NCBI GenBank assembly: GCA_020796225.1
Contig: CM036765.1
Coordinates: 2,750,228-2,814,227, forward strand
Origin: Arion vulgaris
Taxonomy: Eukaryota; Mollusca; Gastropoda; Stylommatophora; Arionidae
Direction: 5' to 3'
DNA length: 64,000 nucleotides
Below, one piece after another: positions 12,801 through 27,600 of this stretch (its first letter is position 1; the number at the start of each line of letters is the position of its first letter). A program made the translations under genes and the position numbers. A model generated the notes under the pieces. It was not told where the DNA came from and made no database searches. It worked only from the letters and a program-made list of their open reading frames with translations.

Positions 12801-15556
12801 CCAACCAAAATCCAGATTGTATGACTGGTGTTGTTGCAAACCACAATCAATATCTGGCTCATGTGACCTTCCAAGGAAACTTTAAACTCTTTCTTGATAT
12901 ACATCTTGTTGCTATCTCTAGAGTTCTTTGTTAAATGCAGAAGACATCCCCTCTATGTAAAGGGTGAACTACGGTTGACTTGAAGCCTTTCACAAAGAGG
13001 GAATTTCCACTCAGATTTGATTAATTGATACGGTTCTTATCAACTAAGTTAACCACTCTTTGTGATTTAACCACTCTTTGTGATTTGTGTGGTTTGCACA
13101 GAGATCGGGAATAGGGTGCAACTCAATTTACAGGCTAATATGCATGTGAGACAGGCGCATAAGAAAATTTTGACCAAATAAAGTGTTTGGGTTTGTTTGA
13201 CCTGACAATTCCTTACATTTTTATCCTTTTTGCATCAAATGTCCAACTCTCTTTTGATTATTTTCAGCCACTCAATGCAGCATGTGTGTGAACTATGCAA
13301 AGAGCATGTTCATGCTTTGCCACTTTCCTGATTCAATGAGGTCATTCTGGATTAGCAACATTCTCAGCCGTTTTAAGACGTGTATCGTTTTGTCAACACT
13401 AAGCAAGTTAGTGCAAGATGTGTATCGTTTTGTCAACACTAGGCAAGTTAGTTTAAGATGTGTATCATTTTGTCAACACTAGGCAAGTTAGTTGAAGATG
13501 TGTATTGTTTTGTCAACACTAGGCAAGTTAGTTTAAGTTTCCACTCTGCATTTTCAATAACAGAGGAAGCAGAAACATTGGACTGATACCACACACAAAA
13601 AGTCAAGGTGGGCAGTTTTACTAGCCACAAGAACAAGACTTAAGATCCTGCTCTCAACTATCTTATCCATGCCATCCTCACCTGGTTCCCTTTTGGTACA
13701 AAGTTTACTGCAGTCTTCTCTTACTTCAATACAGGACAGACAGGTTACATCAGCCATTTACAGAGTCCTGAAGATATCTAGCACTTCTGGTCAAATTGTT
13801 CTTTGTCTATCCCTTAATATTTCGATAAATAAATTTCTTTAGCCTTTACGCCCGGTTTAGCAGCAATAACGTACACCATTCTTCCTGTTCATGGCCTTCC
13901 TCTGTATTGTGTTCCAGCTATGATTCATTTCCTTCAGCTCTTGCTCATCGTTCTCATGTGAGTCAAAATGACTGGTAGCCCTTCATGCCCGTAGATAGGT
14001 TGTATGTTTGTTGTTGTTTCGAATACACATTTTTTTAAAGGATGGGATCGTTAGTCCCAAGCCCAACCTGGAGACCATGCTCGCTGTCCCTCTTCAGCGA
14101 CCTTACGGCTTGTACCTTCCGGGAACATAAGTTCCCGCCGTCCTAGCTCACTGTATCATTGAGCACGAAGCCTCCCCACCACTACAAGGTAATGGCCTCA
14201 TGGGAGGTATAAATAAATAACAGAACTCAAATTCATGACACTATTTTTAATAAAAACTATTAAAAAAATTACACTCACCATAAAGAATGACATCCTTCAA
14301 GGAGGTGCTTTCTAGTGCAAGCTTAGCAAGTCGAGGTGCATGAACTTTGCGCATCTTGAGTCGATGCTCCTCAATTTTGTCCAGTCTACCTGTGTGCCTC
14401 ATCTCAAGTTGCTTCAATGCACTACCAAAATCATGATGTGACTTATTCAACCGCTCCTTTATTTGCAATGAGATACTTTTTGCCAGTCTGTAGAGGTCAG
14501 AAATACCAGATGGATATAAGACATTTATGGATATAATCACAAAACTTTACCATAATAAATATATATATATATATTTATTATGGTAAAGTTTTGTGATTTT
14601 TTTTTATTTGCTACTGATCTGACGTCACAGCGCACTCCGTGCAGACCTACAGGTGCTCAGTCTTCCCCAACAGATGTTGAAGGGTATGCATACCGATGGT
14701 TCCTGTGGCTCGCTAGTTAAACACACTCCTCTCTCTGCCCATCAAGCTCTACTTGTGCAAAGTGTAATTTCACAAACTCCTTAAATCGCTGGATTGATTC
14801 AACATCAATTGTAGTGTCCTCATCCAACAGTAGATCGACAAGACACCGAAGAACATCCTCTTATCCATCCTAAACTTCTTAACAATTGATGCAAGCGTGT
14901 CCACTTTCTCGTTGCTGCAAACACACGCATGCTCAGAGTAATAGATCTACGTGAGCCTCTGGAGGTTGGAAATCTCTATAGACGACATCCTTTCAAACCG
15001 CAACCTTTTGTGTTTGGTGAAGCAGAACTAGGCTCTCTCATGCCCTTGATAGCTTGTTGGCCTTTCTAATTCCTGGAATAGCACAGTGAGATGGTATCCA
15101 CTGTATAACTAATATAATAATAATAATAATAATTCCTCTCGTACCGTTATAAGTTACATAGGGCCTGCAAGTAATTTCTCCATACCGCTCTATCCTGAGC
15201 AACTCGCTCAATCTCCTCCATGGAACTGAGACCGATATTTCCTGCCTCTCTCAGCAAAGTTCGTTTCAGGGTCTCTTTAGGTCGACCTCTCTTTCTAGAA
15301 CCCTTTACATCCCACTTCAATGCCTGCTTTGATATTCGTTGATCATTTCTCCTCAAGGTGTGCCCAACATATCTCCATCTTCTCTTTCTTATAACAGTTG
15401 TCACTAGTGGTTGACCAGACATGTCCCTGATTTCATCACTTCTCCTGAATTCGTTCCATTTTATATTCATTATTTTTCGTAGACATCTATTTTCAAATGC
15501 ATTCAACTTGTTTTCTATATCTTTAGTCATTTTCCAACTCTCGCTAGCATATATAA

Positions 15557-15637
<81 letters not shown>

Positions 15638-18600
15638 CCAAATACATGTAAAAATAGTGCCTTTGACTGACGCATTGTCTGCTATCTCAGCACTGAAATC
15701 TGAAAGGAACACAGAACTAAGTGATCTCAGGTCAACCTTAGCCCAGTTGTCCCATGATTCTGAGATGGTAGTAATCCAGTGGATATCCTCACACTGCAAG
15801 ATCAAGGGAATGAAGATGCTGACAGACTGGCTAAAGAGTGAGCAGGAATACCCCAAGATGACAACCTGGTTAGCTATGAAAAAGCAAAATCCATTGACAA
15901 AGGGCACTACAAAGCAAATTGGGATAAAGAACACCCAGAACACAAGGACGATGGATGTTACCAACTGTCTAGAAGGGACTAGACAGTCATACTTTGCCTC
16001 TGGATGGGTCACAACAGAATGAGACACCACCTGTACACTAAATTCAAGATAGGCACCAACGACCCATGCCCCTGTGGCTTGGCGAGTATGACAACAGAAC
16101 ATATCCTACAGAACTGCCCTAGTATGCAGACCTGAGAAGAAAGAGGTGGCCCACTTACACCAGCGTCCAAGACAAACTGTATGGTATGGATGACAATCTG
16201 AGGCGGATGGCTGCATTTATTAGAGAATTTGAAATCGCAATCTAGTGAGAACGTAGAAGATGTATAACAAATTCTGGTTGGTAGGCAAGCAAGCTAGTAT
16301 TATATCTCTTGAATAGTGAACATACCTGGATTCACTGAGACTAGTCAGCATTTCTGTAGCTACTCTTCTCTTCCACTCACTGTCAATGGTTGGGAGCTTT
16401 TCCACTGGCAGTGACTGAACAAGCTGTAAGAAAAAAATTACTTTTGTTATTGCATTTTCGATATAGCCAAACATGAAGTAACATAGTTTTACAAAATGCC
16501 TGATTCTTATTCTTTTGATACGGTTTCGTTGTGTGCAGGCCTGTTTTAAAATCTCATCATTTGTTTTCTTCACTGTCCATGGAATTTTCAGCATTCTTCT
16601 GTAAAACCACATCTCTGTGGCTTCCAACGATATTACTGATTACTTGTTCATTGTCCATGATACAATACATAGTCATTATATTTAATTCAGTCATCAGATT
16701 ATCATCACTGCTCATAAAACCATTAAGTCCATAAGTGCTCCAATCTCCTCCTCAGTATGTCTCTCAGGGTGTAGCAACTAACGACACCATTTCTACGTTG
16801 GTTTACTATTGTAACCAAACACACCAAAACAAACCGTCACCACACACCGATAACAAACACTAAGAAACACTAAGAAACACTCCAGCACAGATGCACAAAC
16901 TCTGTGGCACAAGTCAGAGATCTTCAATGAATGGGCTTCCTATTGACTTGGCATAACTCTCTGCATTAGTTAGTCTTTCCTCTTGGGCCTGTGGGCGCGC
17001 ATAGGGCAGAGGTCATAGCTCTCCATGTCTCGCGGTTCGTTGCTATCTGTTTTAGGTCTTTAATGTTTACTAGGCCCATCGTTGAGCCTTCTCTGGTGAT
17101 GGTTCTACGAAGAGTCTCTCTTGGTCTTCCTCATTTTCTTTTTCCCTCTGGTGTCCATATGAGGGATTGGTAAGGAGTCTTCTCTCATCCATTCTAAGTG
17201 TGTGGCCGATGTAGTTCAGCGGCGCTTTCTTATAAAATTTGATACATTTTCTTGCTTGGTCTCTTGTCTTATTTGTGTATTAGGTCTGAAATCTGACCAT
17301 TTGAGGTTCAGTATTCTTCTAAGACATTTATTCTCAAAGTTATCTAATTTTCTTTCTAGAGCTTTTGTTGCTTTCCAACTCTGCATCCATAGGTTAATAC
17401 TGGAATCACACAAGAGTTAAAGATCTTTAATTTTAAGTGCTTGCTGAGTGAATTGGACTTCCATATATTTGACAATTTGTTAAAAGCACTTGATGCCAAT
17501 GCGATTCTGTATGGAATTTCTGGCTGTATCCCGTAGATGTCATCATACTCCTAGGTATGTAAAACTTTTGATTTTTTCAAGAGTGTAGTTTTTTAGTTGG
17601 AAATTTTCTGGACTGCTGGTAAGGTCAACAATTTTTGTTTTTGTGGTGTTGATTTGGAGACCAATTTGTCCTGATTATAAAACTAGTTCTTCTGATGTCA
17701 CACTATCTAACAATAGTAAAGTCCGTAAAGTAATTAAGAACTTAATTGCCTCTAACGACCTTCCTACCGCGCATCATCACTTTGTGTCATCGATAGCTGT
17801 TTAGGAAAACCCGCCTTTATATGCTCCCCAAAATTCATAAACTGAACAATCCGGGTAGGCCCATCGTTTCTGCTTGCTCTTGTCCTACGGAACATATCTC
17901 CGAATTTCTTGATAGTATCTTCAATCCTATAGTCACCACACTACCTTCATTCTTGAAAGATACGAACCACACCTTGTCTGTTTTTCGTCTATTGAGTTGT
18001 TGCCTGGCAGGACTTACCGTCTCTTCCTCCTTGATGTGTGCTCATTGTACACCTCCATACCTCATTCCGACGGACTTCAAGCTCTCCAGTTCTTTCTCGA
18101 CAGGAGAACTAACCCACTTGTCTCCACCTCGGCTCTCCTTCGTCTTGCAGAACTAGTTCTAACTCTCAACTCCTTTCAGTTCAATGACCAGTTCTTTGAG
18201 CAGATCAGTGGGGTCGCCATGGGTACTAAAATGGGACCCAGTTATGCTTGTCTATTCATGGGTCATCTTGAGCACCTAGTATGGAATTCCTATGATGGCC
18301 CTCTTCCGTCTGTGTATCATAGATACATTGATGATTGTATTGGCATTACCGATATGCCTGAAGCCGATTTGTCACGCTTCATTAATTTCATTAATGTCTT
18401 CAATCCGGCTATTCGGTTTACATCTCACATCTCTACCTCTTGTGTCAACTTTCTTGACATCACTATCACTATCAGCATATCCACCATCACTACATCAGTA
18501 TACTACAAGCCTACTGATGCACATAGTTTTCTTCTTTATACCTCTTCCCATTCCCAGGCTTGTCGTGATTCTTTACCATTCTCTCAACTTGCGCCTTGTC

Positions 18601-21600
18601 GCCTCTGTAGCGAGGAGCGACGATTACCTCGATAGAGCTCACGAGATGCTGGATTTCTTTCGTAAGCGCTTATACCCGGATAAGGTGCTTGCTTCTGCTA
18701 TGCGGCGCTTCAGCAAATTCTCGCCAGGAGGCTCTCTCTAACCAGCATAGAACTTCCAATTCTGACAGGGTGAAACTTGTCTTAACTTTCCACCCTCATA
18801 GTTCCCTTGTGAAGAAAGTCTTATTCCGTCATCTCTCCATTCTTCAGTCTGATCCTGATACACGTTCAATCTTCCAACACTATCCTTTGGTGGCGTACAG
18901 ACGGGACAGAAGCCTTAAGGATATGTTGGTTCACAGTCGCCTCAAGCCTAACATCCAGAGTCATTTTGGCACCATCCAGTGTGGCTGTCGGCGCTGCAAC
19001 ACTTGTGCTTATGTAATACAGACCATGACGGTGTCTTTTCCAAAAGCCACGTTCGTTGTTGAAGACAGTTTCACGTCCGAGTCCCGTAATATTATCTATG
19101 CCATTATCTGCAAGGCGGTGCAACAAGGCCTATATTGGGGAAACCGGCAGGAGACTCAGTGACCGATTCGCCCAACACTTGCGCGATATACGCCAATGCT
19201 CTGTGACCCCTGTAGCTACCCATTTCAATGATACTGGCCATTCAGGAGCTTGCGATGTCCAGGTCACAGCCATCCGATCATGTTCCTCTGATGATCGTAG
19301 TCGATTTGCTCTGGAGAATCGGTTGATTTCTTTGTATGGTACCTTGCACCACGCGGCTCAACGTATTACATTCTTATGCTTCTTAGTACTTTCTCTTCCC
19401 ATGCTTTGTAATCTCTATGGGTATATGTTGCATGTATTACATTCTTATGCTTCTTAGTACTTTCTCTTCCCATGCTTTATAATCTATATGGGTATATGTT
19501 GCATGTATTCAAGTTATATATTTACTAGATGTTTCATTGTTTCTTTTCTATTTCTAGTTTTTATGTGTGTTTTTGTGTTACATTTATTTCGTTATTCGTT
19601 TTTATTCCAGATTTTCCTTAGATACGTTGGTATTTGGTCGTCCATTTGTGTTTCATTTTAATTTGTCACTCCTGTTTGTTCGTTTGCTTGATAAAGGCCT
19701 TGTTGGTCGAAACGTTGCTGTTTATCGTCACTGTTTATGTATTTTGTAAAACTATAGTACTTTGTTTGTACGTGTTTCACAATTTGTCCTGAGATATTTT
19801 GGAGAAGGTTTGTTTTCATTTGAATATCTTGGTGTGATGAACTCAAAAGGGCTATATCGTCGGCAAAATCAAGGTCTTTTAAAATTTTATCAATCCATTT
19901 GATGCCCATATTTACGTTATTGGTGCATTTTCGCATGACCCAGTCAATTGCTATTCCAAAGAGCATTGGCGATAAGACGCAGCCTTGTTTCACTCCTGTT
20001 TCCACTGGGAACCAGTCAGAGTTACGGAAATCTGTTCTTACACTGCAGCGCGATTCACTGTAGAAGGATTTTATGATGTTGATGAATTTAGTAGGAAAAC
20101 CGTAGTTTTTGAGTAGTTTCCAAAGCGAAGGACGGTGAATACTGTCAAACGCTTTCTGAAAATCAACAAAGTTGATGGTTAAATTCGATTGAAATTCTAC
20201 GAACTCTTCAATGATTACTCTTAGTGTGAAGATGTGATCTATGCATGCTCATTTTGGTCTAAACCCTGCTTGTTCTTCTCTTAGCCTTTCATCTATAGAC
20301 TTTTCAGTCTCTCGAGTAACATGCTACAAAAAAGTTTTCCTGGCAATGACAGTAGGGTGATCCCACGCCAGTTATTACAATCAGACAAATCTCCTTTTTA
20401 GGTAATTTGAAAATAACACCATCTTTCCACCATCTCTGCATTAGGGGGATGAAATTAATTAAGCCCTTAGCCTTGTGAGTCGAAGGTCATGGGTTCGAGT
20501 CCGGACCACGCCATTCTGTTCACGAATGCAGTTTTTTCCAGAGACCCCTAGGATTGTTGCTGAAGCTACGGAGTTTGTGCAATACTCTCGGCAGGTGATG
20601 TGCCATTTCTGCGGAGAGGGACCGAGCCGTATAGGGTAAAACTCGGTGCAATGAAGTCAATCCTTCGGTTTTGAAACCCTTTTTTAAACATGAAATTTTA
20701 GTGTCACACAAAACAATTCTGTGACATTGACCAGTCATTATGTTCTATGCTATTATCTTGACCTTTTTTCTACCTTAATGAGACAAGAGATTTCTGCAAA
20801 CTAAACAGCATCGGTTATACAAACTAAATAATTAACAACACAAGATCGAATAGTAATCTTCTTCTTTCCCTTTGTCGTCATACTGTTACCGGGTTGTTAC
20901 CCAGTGTCATGTTTTTCTGTTTTTGTCTTGCTCTGCTCTAGCTTTTGTCATCATACTGTTACCGGGTTGTTGTACAGTGTCATAGTTTTCTGTTTTTGTC
21001 TTGCTCTGCTCTAGCTTGTCATCATACTGTTACCGGGTTGTTACCCAGTGTCATGTTTTTCTGTTTTTGTCTTGCTTTGCTCTAGCTTTTGTCATCATAC
21101 TGTTACCGGGTTGTTACCCAGTGTCATGGTTTTCTGTTTTTGTCTTGCTCTGCTCTAGCTTTTGTCATCATACTGTTACCGGGTTGTTGTACAGTGTCAT
21201 AGTTTTCTGTTTTTGTCTTGTTCTGCTCTAATGGCTTGGGTAATAGTTATTTTTGAATGTATTATTTAATGATATATTAATAAGTGATTAACTTATGTAC
21301 CTGTTTCATCTTCTCCAGAATGTTCTTAATAAACGATGAACTAGATCTGACAGTTATCTCCACTGTGTAGGCTGCATTCAATATCTGACAGGAACAAGAA
21401 CAAGAACAAATAGAATATTTATCTATACAATGTATACACTGGTGTTTATGCTCAACACACAGGCTGAAATGGTATGACAAGGTTACTAATGAAGTACTGA
21501 TGAGATTAATGAAACAAGTACCAATGAAATAAGAGCTTCATAATACATTGACACTGTATACTTACTTAATCCATGACTAATTAAGGTGGAGGTTAAGGCC

Positions 21601-24600
21601 CTCTTGAATGATGTCAACGAAACAAGAGGTAGTTATTTAGACAGATTGTTCAAATATCACACTTGAGGATCTAAACTTCAAGTACCTGTAGAAGGACTTA
21701 GCTATCCCATAGAAAGATATCGCTGTCCCTCCATATAGGGGCAGCAAACAGTTGATGACAACACAGACGGACAATGAGATGGACAGACATAAGATAATTG
21801 CACACAGAGACTGCACATTATAGTAAGAACACTAGTAGAGACACAAACGTAGTAGTTTGACGTAGGTTAACGACGACTCCTGGGTGACAAAATAGCGACA
21901 TAGGGAGACCGATAGGAACTGTGGATGAGAGTGGATGTGCATGTTACAGAGAGCCAGATAGATAGGATGGTTTAGAAGACAGATTAACTACACGGATACA
22001 GTTCACGACATATTACCTGTGATATCATGTGAACTAACAATAAACATAGAACATACATGACAAGATGGTTTGTCATCTATACGATGTTTGTGTGAATCAC
22101 ATCGTTATTATAGACTTGCATCAGTATAACGCTCTTTATCATGCCACTGTCTATACCATCCTGCCTAAAGATGCCCATAACCAACCACCACCAGCACCAT
22201 TAACCAAAAGCCCTCCTATTACATACCTCTCAAGTCAGGTGAAAGCCTGCCTGCATGGCAAGGGACACTAATCAAACAGTAAATAGGCTTTCATGCAAAA
22301 ATCAGTTAAAAGTGACATTGGCTAACGCCTGAACTCACAGTGTGTGAATGTAGAAGAAGACACTGATTGTTCAGTCATTCGCCAACAACAATATGTGTGG
22401 TCTTTTTGGCCCTATCAGCAGGAAAAATAATCAGAGGTCAATGGGGCAGCCCCAAGTAGTTAGACAATGAAAGTGCAGGCGTTTACAGAGGTGTTGACGT
22501 GATTGGCATCTCCAAACCTTCTCTTCTGTTTTTATACTAGTGACTCCATGAGTATGATTCATAAAGTCGAAACAGGAATGACGAGACGAAGCTGGGTGGA
22601 GGTACTGGCACAGACAGGGATCAGAGAAATCACCTTAATTTTTGTCCCTGGGCATGCAAGAGTCATGAACGAGTTGATACTATAGTGCGTTCCAAAATTC
22701 ATGATCATCATTAACGACCGATATAAAATCATCCCATTTACATAAATTCTTGATTTTTACATAGGTAACTGACGACCTTCCAATAGTATTTTTTGCCCAC
22801 CTAAACCTTTAGTTCTGTAAGATTTTTATTATATGTTATTGCTAACATTTCAGCGATATTGATTTGGTATACTTGTCGAAATTTTACAGTACGACTGTCA
22901 AGTTTGTCTATAACTAAGCATTTCCGTGTTCCACATGCAATTCAGTGCAAGTCAAAATCGGAAATTCCGTGGAATTAATCAGTTCACAATGTTTCCTACC
23001 GACTATCATTGAGTATGTACGAACATTTACTTTTATTTATAGAAGTGGAAGGTATCATTTGTTCACTATGTGATCTTTCTTTTATAATATGTAATAGGAA
23101 TACGCCTTTGCAATCATTCGAACCATTTGTGTATTACTGTAAGTTCTAAACTTTGATGAACATTTTGTTGTGCTTATGCAAAATTATATAACAAAAACGT
23201 TTTTTGCATCAACTAAGCTACCTACCAATTAGTTAAACATGAATTCTTAAGGTCGTGAGGTATATAAGACTGCATGCAAAAAAATTACTTTTATCCATCA
23301 GATAGATTTCGATAAATTAAACCCTAGTGTGATCAAGAATTTTGAATGAACTATAACAAGTCTTTACTAACAGAGGAGTTTCAGATTTGTGAATCCCCTA
23401 GTCACTGGCCAGATAGAGAGATGGGTGTCAATATTGGAACAGCCTGAAAACAATGAAATGATCTGTACAAATTTTTGTTTGCTTTTTCAGCCCGATTTGT
23501 GTGTAATTAAATTTGAATTGTGATGGGTTTTGCATGTCTCCCATTTAATTTTCCTGTCTGGATATCTCTGTGGTATGGAGGTAAAATGCTTGCCTCTTGC
23601 TCAAAAGGTACTTGATTTGTTCCTCATATATTATTTTTCCAGGGTCCCTTATCTCAATGTAGGTGAGATCGAGCACCTAGTCCTTTTGGAGACCGGACGA
23701 TTAAATGTAGGGCAAGTTGAGCATGCAAGACTGTGTTCAAGTTGAGCACGCAAGACTGTGTTCAAGTTGAGCACGCCAAACATTCCTTGGCAGTTCTTCT
23801 TCTTTGAACGCTCCATATCGACCACTTGTTAAACCACTCTTTGTGATTTGTATATGATCTGATCCTAAGAGCGATTGTATGTTGTGCCAGTTATGCACCT
23901 ACAAGTTGGCCAGCACATCCACTCTTTGTGATTTGTATATGATCTGATCCTAAGAGCGATTGTATGTTGTGCCAGTTATGCACCTACAAGTTGGCCAGCA
24001 CATCCACTTTCTGCAACTTTTTATTGACTAGGATATCTTTCCAAGGCCCCTACCTCAGTGCCTCTACCTCAGTTGCCTCTTACCTCAGTTGCCTCTTACC
24101 TCAGTCACCTTGTAGGTCGCAGTGGTACTATTCTTTGCTTCACATGCGGTCCCGCCGGCACCACATTGGCGATCAATTATATGAGGACTATTATCATTGC
24201 CCTAGGACATGTCCATAGATACTCCAATCTACACTGCAACAACTCCAGCAGCGTCCAAACACGCTAGTTCGATGTTGGTTAATCAATCTTTTTGCATATT
24301 TGGTGTGTCGTTCCTTTCAGGCTGTACCAATATCAACACCCATCTCAATCTGGTTAGTGACTGGGATTTATGACCCTGAAACTCCTCTATTCAAAAGGAC
24401 TTAATGCGTTAAGAATGTCATTACGGTCCATTGCAACTCCCTATGATATTGTAGTCATGCCAGTCAACCTATCAGCTCTTTGATTACATTTTGAGGTATT
24501 TTTGCCAAGTACAGAGTCAGCCTACCTGCTTCAAGGCATCTGTGGTTTTCTCTCCATCATCGTTGTCTCCATCCATAGTTTCTAGACTTTCCACACATCT

Positions 24601-27600
24601 GGTTAGTGTCCCTTTCAGCAATGAATAAAAACAGCAATAAATTATATTATGCAATGATAATTATTTATTATTTAAGAAGAAGCGCAGAATAAAGGGATTG
24701 AGATGGTATGATAGGGTCACAAATGAGAAACTTATGGAGAGAGCAAGACAGAATAGAGGGATTGAGATGGTATGATAGGGTCACAAATGAGAAACTATGG
24801 AGAGACAAGACAGAATAAAGGGATTGAGATGGTATGATAGGGTCACAAATGAGAAACTTATGGAGAGAGCAAGACAGAATAAAGGGATTGAGATGGTATG
24901 ATAGGGTCACAAATGAGAAACTTATGGAGAGAACAAGACAGATTCCAGTAAACCAAGAGGTTAAAAAAGACGCTGGTGGTGCATAGAACACTTTGAGAAA
25001 ACCAGAGGGGAATTTAACAAGAAAGATCCTTTCCTGGAACCCACAAGGACAGCGAAAGAAAGGGAGGCCTAGAAATACATAAAGATGAGATTTGGAGTCA
25101 AGAGATCAACAATATAAAGAAGAGCTGGAGGGAGCGCATGAGATAGCAGGAGATAGCTAGAGATAGGAATACTTGGCATGAGTTAGTTCTTGGCCTATAT
25201 CACAATTGGGATTAAAAAGGCAGAGAAAGAGATTCAAGAAGAACAAAGATAGCCTTACACAAACTAAAGAAGTATACAATGCTCAATAATTATTATGTTT
25301 AATATTAGTTCTTAATAGGAAAAAGGAAAATAAAAATCAGAAAACTAAGAACATAATATTCCCAGTGGCAATGTATGGGTCTGAAACATGGACATTTAAG
25401 AAGGCAGTGAAAAAACAGATATATGTACTTTTGAATATAAGTTTTTAAATAGAAATAGATTTGTCCAGAAGGAACTTTAAATCAAAGAAAATTGGCTGAT
25501 CTTTTCTTCTTTTTCTTCTTCTTCACCCCTAGGGAAGCATAGGTCAGCAACCAAGGCCTTTCAAAGCCTGCCTATCCAAGGCCATCTTTTCCAGATCTCC
25601 CCATCCTCTCTCCCCTTTTCTTGCATTCCGTCTCCAGGGTCTTCCCCTACCTCTATTGCCCTGGGGTTCCATCGGAAGCCTGTCTTGTGATACTATGAGG
25701 GGTTTCTCAGTGTGTGTCCTATCTATCGCCACATTCTGCTTCTTATCTCTTGTTCCACCTATCCCGTTCTATCCCAGAGTTCCCTGTTTGTAGTCCTGTT
25801 ATACCATCGCAGATGGAGTATCCTGTGCAGACATCTATTGATGAATGTCTGCAACTTTTGGAGTTCCCTTAGTTGTTCTCCATGTCTCCACTGCACATTA
25901 AAAGACAGTCCTGACATTTGAGTTAAATATCATTATCTTAGTTTTATTCCTGATCATTCTTGAACTCCATATGTTCTTCAGGATGGCAACGGCTTATCTT
26001 GCCTTTAACTGATGTTTTAAATAAGAATACTGAGCTAGTTTGGACATATAAAAAGACATGGAAGGTTGGAGATCATTATGGTAGGAGGCAATGAGAAAGA
26101 TCTTGCAGAAGATGAATTCAAGATGTATTTAGCATAATGGCTATAGAGATGAGACAACTGGCCTATGGAAGAGAGAAATTCAGAAGGGTTCTAAAGGGAG
26201 GCGACGTTCTGCTCAAGATAAACTATTGGATGATGATTTTGTTTCTTGTTTTAAATACCTTAAATTGTATTCTCTTCATAATTCTATGAGTATAAATTAG
26301 ATTATGCCACCGTCGGCTTGCTAGGCCTGTCACATTCATTTTAGAACCCCCAAAATGGGTCACACCGTGCACTAGCCCATCCCATTCAGGCTACAATACA
26401 CAAATTCCATCCAAAGAAAACTAAAAATTCTCTTCGGTTAGTGGCTGACTGAAATTCACATCCAGCATGCAGCACCATCTTGAATGGAAGTCTCCTGAAT
26501 AAAACATGTAATGGTTTGGCCCGCCTGTGTGGTGCCGGTGCCCGCAATGGGGAGCAAAGAATAGTAACACTGCGACCTACAAGGCATGTCGTTAGAGGCG
26601 ACTGAAGTAGGGGCCTAGAGAAGCTACGATAGTAAATAAAAAGTGTCACAAAAATCGGAAGTGCTGGTCTAATTGTAGGTGCATAACTGGCAGCACAATG
26701 TATAATCATTCTTAAGTTCAGATCACATAGAAATCCCAAAGAGTGGTATAACAAGTGGTCCCTATGGAGCGTTTGAAAAAGAAATGGTTCTACCACATAC
26801 GCAGATTACCAACAGACACTGCGCCTCAAAGAGCAATGTTACTCCGATACAGTAAATATAAAGCCAAAGGCCGTCCATGGAAAAGGTTTACCTCAGAGAT
26901 AACAGAGGCTGTGAAAACCAGTTTACAAAGCGCACACAAAAGCCTGTTCTAGAAATCTTTTCTTATCCTGACGCTGTGAGGCAAAATAGGATTAGAGAAA
27001 AGAAAAAGAAAATAGAAGAGATTTTGTTGTAAATGTTAAAAAGGTGTTGATGTGAAATGTAGTCAACTGAAACATGGTACTACATGGCATACCTGTATAA
27101 GAATCTCGAAGAATATCAACTGTACTGACTAGCTTGCCAGCAATGACATGGTTCAGTCTGCCTAAAACCAACTCTCTGATCTGTTCCTCACACATCTTAA
27201 CTTCCTTTGATGTGCGCACAGCTCCACTTTTGCTCATCTCAATACCTGCAAGAATAACATGAAAGATCACGTTAACACTATTTGTGAACTCTTCGTAGTC
27301 TTTTTCCTGGACACGGACAAAGCAATGAGTGGCAGCATGTATAGTGGAGTCTTGTAGGGTAACAACAAAATCTTTTTATTCTGCTTGGCCCATGGCCATC
27401 CTTTACAGAGAGTCCCATGGCTGACCTACATTGTGTATCTCCTCCACTGTTCTTCGCCAGATAGTTTCGAAGGTCTGTCCTCTCATCCCCCACCCCCGTG
27501 GTTCACCGCACAGAAGCTCCCATGATAGTCCCTACACTACCCCTAAGCCTGTGTTCTATTCAGCTGTAGCGTTTGCCCCTCCCCCTCCCCACTGTTTGTA

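Noticed and set aside
15557..15651. Ile/Tyr repeat ORFs on both strands
   Set aside because: Translation of TA microsatellites. The same applies at 490-526 and 47536-47628.
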